Position numbers and translations under genes: made by a program. The notes under the pieces are model-generated. The model had not been told where the DNA came from and searched no databases. It saw nothing but the letters and a program-made list of their open reading frames with translations. Shown here one piece after another: positions 34,313 to 39,233 of a stretch of DNA of 39,233 bases. Numbering within the stretch: the stretch's first letter is position 1; each line of letters opens with the position of its first letter. The DNA is from Nonlabens dokdonensis (lineage in GTDB: Bacteria; Bacteroidota; Bacteroidia; Flavobacteriales; Flavobacteriaceae): contig NZ_MAAX01000028.1 of NCBI RefSeq assembly GCF_002162835.1, positions 1 to 39,233 on the forward strand. The letters are read 5' to 3'.

Positions 34313-34361
34313 AATACCCCATAAAGGGTATTTTAATAGCAGGAGCATTTATATATTTTTG
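34313..34361 (+). promoter_or_regulatory. operator-like inverted repeat and promoter of the DUF5723 gene
   Basis: Arms AATACCC (34313-34319) and GGGTATT (34326-34332) flank CATAAA. An exact -7 TATTTTTG lies at 34354-34361, and a TTT at 34331-34333 occupies the -33 position, 20 bp upstream. Centre-to-TA distance is 31.5 bp, identical to the site at 27032. The ATG is at 34386. Confidence 0.65.
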
Positions 34362-34385
34362 ATAATCAATCAACTAATATATATT

Positions 34386-35822
34386 ATGAGAACCTATGTA
34401 TACCTTTGTATTTGCCTTATAGCTATGCAACACCTGTCTGCACAATCCTATTCTGGATTAGAATTAGACAATTTTTCTGGAATTAACAGCTTAACATTTA
34501 ATCCTGCAAATGTTGTGGACAGTCGTTTTAGAGCAGATATTAATATAGCCACCGTAGGAAGCACTATTACTACCGATTATTTTGGCATTAATCTTTCTAA
34601 TTTAATAGATAATCCAGACGGCTTTGATTTTGATGAAGACAGCCAGACATTTCCTAGTCAAGCAAATAATTTATATTTAAACCTAGATGTATTAGGACCA
34701 TCATTTATGTTTAACCTAGCGCCTAAACATGCCTTAGGTATTACTACTAGAGTAAGAGCTTTTATGAATGTAAATAGAATTAATGGATCACTTTATGAAA
34801 CGCTTTCTGAGGATGATGCATTTGATAATGATATCAATATTGATATGGAAAATCTTAATGGAACTATTCATGCATGGACTGAGGCAGGGCTGACTTACGG
34901 TATGGTATTATATGACGGGAAAAATCATTTCTTAAAAGGAGGAATTACACTCAAGTACCTACAAGGTGCAGGTGCTGTATTTTTTAATTCAGACCGTATT
35001 CAAGGTAACTATGATGCTGCCGGAGACACTATCACTGCAAATGGAGATTTAACTTATGGACAGACCTTAGATGATACAAATGACGAGAATGACGAGTTTA
35101 AATTTGGTAGTGGTTCTTCTGGATTTGCAGCAGATTTTGGGCTGATGTATGAATACCGTCCCAATTTAGGAGACATAAAAATGGACTCTACTTCTTTAAA
35201 AGGTCATAATCAATATAGATTCAAACTAGGACTTTCGCTACAAGACATGGGTAAATTGAGCTATGAAAATGTAAATGTTGAAGAGTATGTGATCTCAGGC
35301 ACGGTAAGCGCAGATGATTTTGAAGAAGATTTTCAACAAGGTCTAGAAGATAATTATGATCAAACCAGCACAGTGCAAAATGTAGACTTACAATTACCTA
35401 CCACATTAAGATACATGGCAGACTATAGGATAAATCGCAATTTATATTTAGGACTTTCAGGTGTACTGTCCTTAAATGATGATACCAGCCCTTTATCAAA
35501 TAGAAGATTAAATTACATGAGTATCGTACCGAGGTATGAATCTAGATTATTTTCATTGTATACCAACCTTAGTGTTATGGAATACTCAGATTTTATATGG
35601 GGCGCAGGATTCAGATTCTGTTTACTTACGGTAGGTAGCGGCTCGATAATAAGTAACCTTATAACTGATGATTCACGAGCTGCCGATGTTTATGCTGGAG
35701 TAAAAATCCCTATACTACAATCGAGATATTCTAAGGAAACAAAGCAGTTGAGAAAAGAAGAAAGAAGAAAAGCTAAAGCAGAAAGACAAAAACGTAAAGC
35801 TATAGAGAAAATGGATAAATGA
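34386..35822 (+). CDS. DUF5723 family outer-membrane protein
   Basis: A 478-residue exported protein. The ATG at 34386 gives the signal peptide MRTYVYLCICLIAMQHLSAQ; an in-frame start at 34221 lies inside the SulP gene and is rejected. The start of the mature part (NFSGINSLTFNPANVVDSRF) is typical of DUF5723 proteins, which I know as predicted beta-barrels of Bacteroidota related in style to PorP/SprF-type proteins. Alternating beta-strand patterns run throughout (FLKGGITLKYLQGAG, YRFKLGLSLQDMGKLSY, YMADYRINRNLYLGLSG). The last ~30 residues form an unusual Lys/Arg-rich tail (LRKEERRKAKAERQKRKA). It shares its operator-like repeat with the LRR gene. Confidence 0.85.
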   Translation: MRTYVYLCICLIAMQHLSAQSYSGLELDNFSGINSLTFNPANVVDSRFRADINIATVGSTITTDYFGINLSNLIDNPDGFDFDEDSQTFPSQANNLYLNLDVLGPSFMFNLAPKHALGITTRVRAFMNVNRINGSLYETLSEDDAFDNDINIDMENLNGTIHAWTEAGLTYGMVLYDGKNHFLKGGITLKYLQGAGAVFFNSDRIQGNYDAAGDTITANGDLTYGQTLDDTNDENDEFKFGSGSSGFAADFGLMYEYRPNLGDIKMDSTSLKGHNQYRFKLGLSLQDMGKLSYENVNVEEYVISGTVSADDFEEDFQQGLEDNYDQTSTVQNVDLQLPTTLRYMADYRINRNLYLGLSGVLSLNDDTSPLSNRRLNYMSIVPRYESRLFSLYTNLSVMEYSDFIWGAGFRFCLLTVGSGSIISNLITDDSRAADVYAGVKIPILQSRYSKETKQLRKEERRKAKAERQKRKAIEKMDK

Positions 35823-35855
35823 TAGAAGGTAAATGATAATGTAGGTAGGTCATTA

Positions 35856-35871
35856 CGCTTTCGCGAAAGCG
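35856..35871. repeat. 16-bp palindromic repeat, copy 9
   Basis: Exact CGCTTTCGCGAAAGCG flanked by TTA and TAA, extending the palindrome to 22 bp. It lies 33 bp after the DUF5723 stop. Confidence 0.95.
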
Positions 35872-35945
35872 TAACTGTAAATAATTCTTTTAATACTTAT
35901 CAATTTGTTTTAAAAATATATCCAAATGTGGGATAACTAGAAATA

Positions 35946-35981
35946 AAAAACGAGTTTTAAAATCTATTAAAACTCGTTTTT
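35946..35981. terminator. bidirectional terminator between DUF5723 and FKBP genes
   Basis: Perfect 15-bp arms AAAAACGAGTTTTAA (35946-35960) and TTAAAACTCGTTTTT (35967-35981), loop AATCTA. T-runs are built into both ends, and the convergent gene stops at 36003. Confidence 0.88.
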
Positions 35982-36002
35982 AGTTAATAAGGTTATTTAG
36001 GT

Positions 36003-37178
36003 TTAAGAATCAGAATCAAGATAATCAGGTATTCCATCACCATCAGTATCAAGCGCATCTACGGGATTTCCATTTCCGTTAGGGTCTGCATTTTCTTGAG
36101 CGGTAGGAATTCCGTCTCCATCATCATCAGCATCCAGATAATCTGGAATACCATCGCCATCTGTGTCAACAGCATCACCAGGATTTCCATTTCCATTAGG
36201 ATCTGGATTTTCAAACCTGTTTTGAATACCATCGCCATCTAAATCAATATTTACCTCATCTGCATCAAGGTAACCAGGAATACCGTCGCCGTCTAAGTCT
36301 TCGGCATCGTTGGGATTCCCATCACCATTAGGATCTGCATTTTCAAAAATAGTAGGAACGCCGTCGCCGTCATCGTCATTATCTATGTAATTATATAAGA
36401 AGCCTCCTAAACTTCCTAGGTCATTATCTGTATTATCTCTAGGATTAGGTGATGTTAAATCTCCATCTTCATCAATATCTTCATACAAAGATCTTATTCC
36501 ATCATTATCGTGGTCTGTGAACCGAACACTTCTTACCTGATAAGTGAATATTATAGGAGAATATGCAGGTATTCCAGATACAGTAGTACTAAAGTAACCT
36601 AATCCAGATGGCATAAAAACAGCGCCTATACCTGAATCTTGATAACTGAATGTTCCATCACCATTAGGTGTTATTGAGGAAGCCTCATTGAGCTCAGTAA
36701 CTCCAGCCGTAAAACCATCAACTACTGATGGTAAATCAAACCAAACCGAGTTAATAGATCCATCAAATATGGTATTATCTAAAAGTCTTCCCTCGTAGGA
36801 AACAAGTGTACTGTCTGCAAACGTAGGACTTAAAGGTCCACCACCTTGACGCACTTTCAATGTGAAGTATGTGTAATCAATACCATCTCTACTTAAAACC
36901 TTAGATGTAACTTGACTTGAAAGTGGAATCTTAGAAGAGTTAGCACCTGCTATCGTGTCAAATTCAATTTTAAAGTCTTCACCTGCTGGATTTGTATCAA
37001 ACTCTTCGTAATTATAAAAGTGTGTATCTAGATAATTTTGTAACTCTATCAGGTCTTCTGTATAAACTTCGGTTCTATCTCTTACGGCAATTCCGTTCCC
37101 ATCATCATCATTACCGCACGAAGAAATTAAAAAGACTGCGATTAATACAGTGATCAAATATTTTATTTTTTTCATCAT
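36003..37178 (-). CDS. FKBP-type peptidyl-prolyl isomerase-like lipoprotein with Ca-binding TSP3-like repeats
   Basis: About 391 residues. The N-terminus KKIKYLITVLIAVFLISSC is a lipoprotein signal (Cys21 from the ATG at 37178; the next ATG at 37175 is equally possible). A middle domain resembles FKBP isomerases (STLVSYEGRLLDNTIFDGS, GVTELNEASSITPNGDGTFS, GAVFMPSGLGYFS, IIFTYQVRSV), as in GldI-like lipoproteins. The C-terminal ~170 residues are acidic thrombospondin-type-3-like repeats: DNDDDGDGVPTIFENADPNG, DLDGDGIPGYLDADE and DTDGDGIPDYLD recur at least three times, each a DxDxDG calcium loop. Probably a surface or periplasmic folding factor rigidified by calcium. Activity of the FKBP site is not certain. 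Confidence 0.85.
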   Translation of the reverse strand: MMKKIKYLITVLIAVFLISSCGNDDDGNGIAVRDRTEVYTEDLIELQNYLDTHFYNYEEFDTNPAGEDFKIEFDTIAGANSSKIPLSSQVTSKVLSRDGIDYTYFTLKVRQGGGPLSPTFADSTLVSYEGRLLDNTIFDGSINSVWFDLPSVVDGFTAGVTELNEASSITPNGDGTFSYQDSGIGAVFMPSGLGYFSTTVSGIPAYSPIIFTYQVRSVRFTDHDNDGIRSLYEDIDEDGDLTSPNPRDNTDNDLGSLGGFLYNYIDNDDDGDGVPTIFENADPNGDGNPNDAEDLDGDGIPGYLDADEVNIDLDGDGIQNRFENPDPNGNGNPGDAVDTDGDGIPDYLDADDDGDGIPTAQENADPNGNGNPVDALDTDGDGIPDYLDSDS

Positions 37179-37213
37179 CAATTTTTATAGCCTTCAAAGA
37201 TACTATTTTCAGT

Positions 37214-37221
37214 TATTTTTG
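37214..37221 (+). promoter_or_regulatory. putative -7 element of the S4-protein operon (TATTTTTG)
   Basis: Exact TAnnTTTG, 34 nt before the ATG at 37256. Confidence 0.5.
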
Positions 37222-37255
37222 TGTTGCTATGATAACGTTTAATAACAAATGATTT

Positions 37256-37633
37256 ATGCGAGTTGATAAATATTTATGGAGTGTACGTTACTACAAAACT
37301 AGGAGTAAGGCCACAGATGCCGCAAAAAAAGGACGTATAAAAGTTAACGGTGCAGTTGTTAAACCGGCTAGAGATGTCTATGCTGGAGATATCATTGACC
37401 TACGAAAAGATCAAATTGAATACAAAGTTGAAGTTATAGACTTACCTGAAAGTCGTGTAGGGAACAAAATTGTTGGTTTATATAGATTAGACAGAACTCC
37501 TAAAGAAAATTTTGAAGCTAAAAAGTTAATAGCGCTCAATCAAGATTACTACAGAAAAAAAGGAGAAGGAAGACCTACAAAAAAGGACCGACGAGACCTC
37601 TCTGATCTATTAAACCAAGACGAGGAAGAATGA
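37256..37633 (+). CDS. S4-domain RNA-binding protein (Hsp15/HslR-like)
   Basis: A 125-residue protein with an N-terminal S4 domain at about residues 1-60: MRVDKYLWSVRYYKTRSKAT, KKGRIKVNGAVVKPARDVYA, GDIIDLRK. The C-terminal tail is basic then acidic (GEGRPTKKDRRDLSDLLNQD). The layout matches the HslR/Hsp15 family, which in E. coli rescues stalled 50S subunits carrying nascent chains. It leads a tight operon: the methyltransferase ATG overlaps its stop as ATGA (37630-37633). Confidence 0.88.
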   Translation: MRVDKYLWSVRYYKTRSKATDAAKKGRIKVNGAVVKPARDVYAGDIIDLRKDQIEYKVEVIDLPESRVGNKIVGLYRLDRTPKENFEAKKLIALNQDYYRKKGEGRPTKKDRRDLSDLLNQDEEE

Positions 37634-38217
37634 ATTTTGATCAAAATTACTGGCAAAATAGATATCAAAATGACTTAACAGGTTGGGACTTAGGTCATGT
37701 TTCTCGACCTTTAAAATTTATAATTGACAACTTATCAAATAAACAAATATCTATTTTGATTCCAGGAGCTGGAAATGCTTATGAAGCGCTATATCTATTA
37801 CAACTTGGTTTTAAAGATATTACCGTATTAGATATTGCACAGCAACCGCTGAAATTATTATCACAAAAAATCAGAGATACTAGTTCTTTAAAAATTATTC
37901 ATGAGGATTTTTTTAATCATACTGGAGCTTATGATCTAATTTTAGAGCAAACCTTTTTTTGTGCGTTACATCCTCATTTACGTAGCAAATACGTCTCGAT
38001 GGTTCATGAATTATTGAAAACTGGCGGTCAATTAGAAGGTGTACTTTTTAATTTCAATGGAATTAGAGAGTCACCACCATTTACAATTAGTGAAAAAGAA
38101 TATAAAGAGTTGTTTCAAGAAAAATTTGACACCATTCAATTAGAAAAGTGTTCAAATTCTGAAGACTCTAGAAAAAATAAAGAATTAATAATTAAGATCA
38201 TTAAAAATGGGAAGTGA
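37630..38217 (+). CDS. thiopurine S-methyltransferase-family SAM methyltransferase
   Basis: A 195-residue class I methyltransferase of the TPMT superfamily. Marks are the N-terminal YWQNRYQNDLTGWDLGHVSR, the glycine motif ILIPGAGNAYEALYLLQLGF, VLDIAQQPLKLLSQK after beta 2, and YDLILEQTFFCALHPHLRSK, which corresponds to the family's catalytic-region FF/C.L.P stretch. Bacterial members detoxify chalcogens or small thiols or are uncharacterised; substrate unknown. Coupled to the S4 gene upstream (4-nt overlap) and to the phosphoribosyltransferase downstream (11-nt overlap). Confidence 0.87.
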   Translation: MNFDQNYWQNRYQNDLTGWDLGHVSRPLKFIIDNLSNKQISILIPGAGNAYEALYLLQLGFKDITVLDIAQQPLKLLSQKIRDTSSLKIIHEDFFNHTGAYDLILEQTFFCALHPHLRSKYVSMVHELLKTGGQLEGVLFNFNGIRESPPFTISEKEYKELFQEKFDTIQLEKCSNSEDSRKNKELIIKIIKNGK

Positions 38218-38701
38218 AATATTAAGTCACAATCAGGTGGAACATAAAATAAGAAGAATAGCATTTCAAATAGCAGAGGTATACCTGAATTACGATAAAG
38301 TAATTCTAGCAGGAATCGATTCAGGTGGATATACCTTTGCTAAAGAAATTAAAAAAACACTGTCTAAAATTATTTCTATTGAAATAGTATTATGCAAAGT
38401 GATTATTGATAAAAATAATCCATTAGAACCTATTAAAACTTCATTGACAGAAGATCAATATAAAGATTGCGGTGTCATTCTATGTGATGACGTACTCAAT
38501 AGCGGTACAACCTTAATTTATGCTGTAAGACACTTCTTAAACGTTCCCTTGGCACGACTCAAAACTGCTGTTTTAGTAAATAGAAACCATAAAAAGTATC
38601 CAGTAAAGGCTGATTTTAAAGGAATCTCTCTATCTACAACTCTGGAAGAACATATTGAGGTTCAATTAAGTAAGAAACCATTTAATGTTACACTAGAATA
38701 G
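38207..38701 (+). CDS. phosphoribosyltransferase-family protein (PyrR-like)
   Basis: A 164-residue type I PRTase fold protein. The PRPP-binding motif VILCDDVLNSGTTL (residues ~90-103) is intact, preceded by LAGIDSGGYTFAKEI (the PPi-loop position). Overall it resembles PyrR/uracil-PRTase-like proteins of flavobacteria, which need not be attenuation regulators. No pyr genes are nearby. It ends the overlapping S4-TPMT-PRT operon, and its last 9 nt overlap the convergent aroK end. Confidence 0.85.
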   Translation: MGSEILSHNQVEHKIRRIAFQIAEVYLNYDKVILAGIDSGGYTFAKEIKKTLSKIISIEIVLCKVIIDKNNPLEPIKTSLTEDQYKDCGVILCDDVLNSGTTLIYAVRHFLNVPLARLKTAVLVNRNHKKYPVKADFKGISLSTTLEEHIEVQLSKKPFNVTLE

Positions 38702-39220
38702 TGACGATTCAATTTTGTCTACGACTTGTTTAGGCAACAATTCATTAATCGATATTATTGTTTTAGCTTTTCTATAAAATTGCCGCCTTTCAAATAGATG
38801 TTTACCAACAAATTCTGTCAGTTCCTCTTGAGTAATTATATTTTCAATTAGCGGTCTAGTAGATTTTTTTGGAAACAGTCTACGCACTAATTCTGGAATG
38901 GATACATCTAAATACACAGTATGTACATCTGCTCTTGAATTTAAATATTGCATAGCCTCAAAATAACATGGGGTTCCTCCTCCTAATGATAGAATTATAT
39001 TTTTTTCTGGTTTCAAAAGCGCTTTTAAAACTTCATTTTCTAATTTCCGAAAATAAATGACTCCATTCTCATCAAATATTTGTGAGACTTTTTTGTTTTC
39101 CAGTTTTTCTATTTCATCGTCTAGATCAATAAAATTATAATTTACTCTCTCTGCAAGTAGTTTTCCAATAGTCGATTTACCTGACCCCATGTAACCTAAC
39201 AACACGATTTTTAAAGACAT
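38693..39220 (-). CDS. aroK: shikimate kinase
   Basis: AroK phosphorylates shikimate to shikimate 3-phosphate in aromatic amino-acid synthesis. The 175-residue protein has Walker A GYMGSGKST (9-17), the shikimate-binding DLDDEIE (Asp34 region), FRKLE with Arg58, GGGTP (80-84), and the lid arginine in STRPLI. Its 3' end overlaps the convergent phosphoribosyltransferase by 9 nt, so both genes stop without a spacer terminator. Start is 14 nt from the window edge. Confidence 0.96.
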   Translation of the reverse strand: MSLKIVLLGYMGSGKSTIGKLLAERVNYNFIDLDDEIEKLENKKVSQIFDENGVIYFRKLENEVLKALLKPEKNIILSLGGGTPCYFEAMQYLNSRADVHTVYLDVSIPELVRRLFPKKSTRPLIENIITQEELTEFVGKHLFERRQFYRKAKTIISINELLPKQVVDKIESSLF

Positions 39221-39233
39221 ATAGCATTCTATT

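Noticed and set aside
34221-34385. Upstream in-frame extension of the DUF5723 gene to 34221
   Set aside because: It would begin inside the divergent SulP gene and run through the promoter and operator. The ATG at 34386 starts a clear signal peptide.
7332-35871. The 16-bp palindrome as a conventional operator
   Set aside because: Its distance from putative -7 elements varies widely, and copies lie inside genes and behind terminators. No constant promoter geometry was found.
7332-35871. The repeated palindrome as a CRISPR array
   Set aside because: Copies are kilobases apart with genes between. There are no regular spacers and no cas genes.

Overview
The window looks like chromosomal DNA from a member of the Bacteroidota, most likely a marine Flavobacteriaceae. 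The DNA is AT-rich. Several promoters show the Bacteroidota -7 element TAnnTTTG. Many products are lipoproteins or T9SS-exported proteins, and families common in flavobacteria occur (DUF5723, DUF3352-like, TamB next to TsaD, RecF next to a DUF721/DciA-like protein). Genus was not determined. I see no rRNA, tRNA, phage, transposase or CRISPR array; most of the window is ordinary core genome with small accessory genes between.

Layout. 1-5479: truncated tsaD (-) divergent from tamB (+). 5514-7286: minus-strand operon recF, lipocalin-like lipoprotein, DUF721/DciA-like, with overlapping ends. 7472-8791: TPR membrane protein and ribH (+), closed by a strong terminator. 8934-11056: small membrane proteins on the minus strand, including a tandem paralogous pair and one gene that appears frameshifted at a run of nine A/T. 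11066-13489: pheT (-). 13687-17332: sirtuin, two lipoproteins, a helical purB-linked protein and purB (+). 17592-19554: two Pmp3/YqaE genes of 51 and 56 codons, an acidic lipoprotein and a T9SS-like secreted protein. 19640-21841: mazG followed by two related membrane proteins (-). 21975-24703: exported thioredoxin, SAM methyltransferase, MacB/LolD-type ATPase and a small overlapping membrane protein (+). 24964-26949: DUF3352-like protein (-). 27103-29772: leucine-rich-repeat T9SS cargo (+). 29897-34229: alpha/beta hydrolase, acyl-CoA carboxylase beta subunit and SulP transporter (-). 34386-35822: DUF5723 outer-membrane protein (+). 36003-37178: FKBP/TSP3-repeat lipoprotein (-). 37256-38701: S4 protein, TPMT-like methyltransferase and phosphoribosyltransferase in an overlapping operon (+). 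38693-39220: aroK (-).

Two structures cut across the genes. First, a perfect 16-bp palindrome, CGCTTTCGCGAAAGCG, occurs nine times, seven between genes and two inside coding sequences in different reading frames; a tenth degenerate copy lies in purB. It behaves like a dispersed, genome-wide element. Second, two distant surface-protein genes (the LRR protein at 27103 and DUF5723 at 34386) share a near-identical inverted repeat (AATACCC, six bases, GGGTATT) centred 31.5 bp upstream of their -7 elements. This suggests a shared activator and is the best regulatory candidate in the window.
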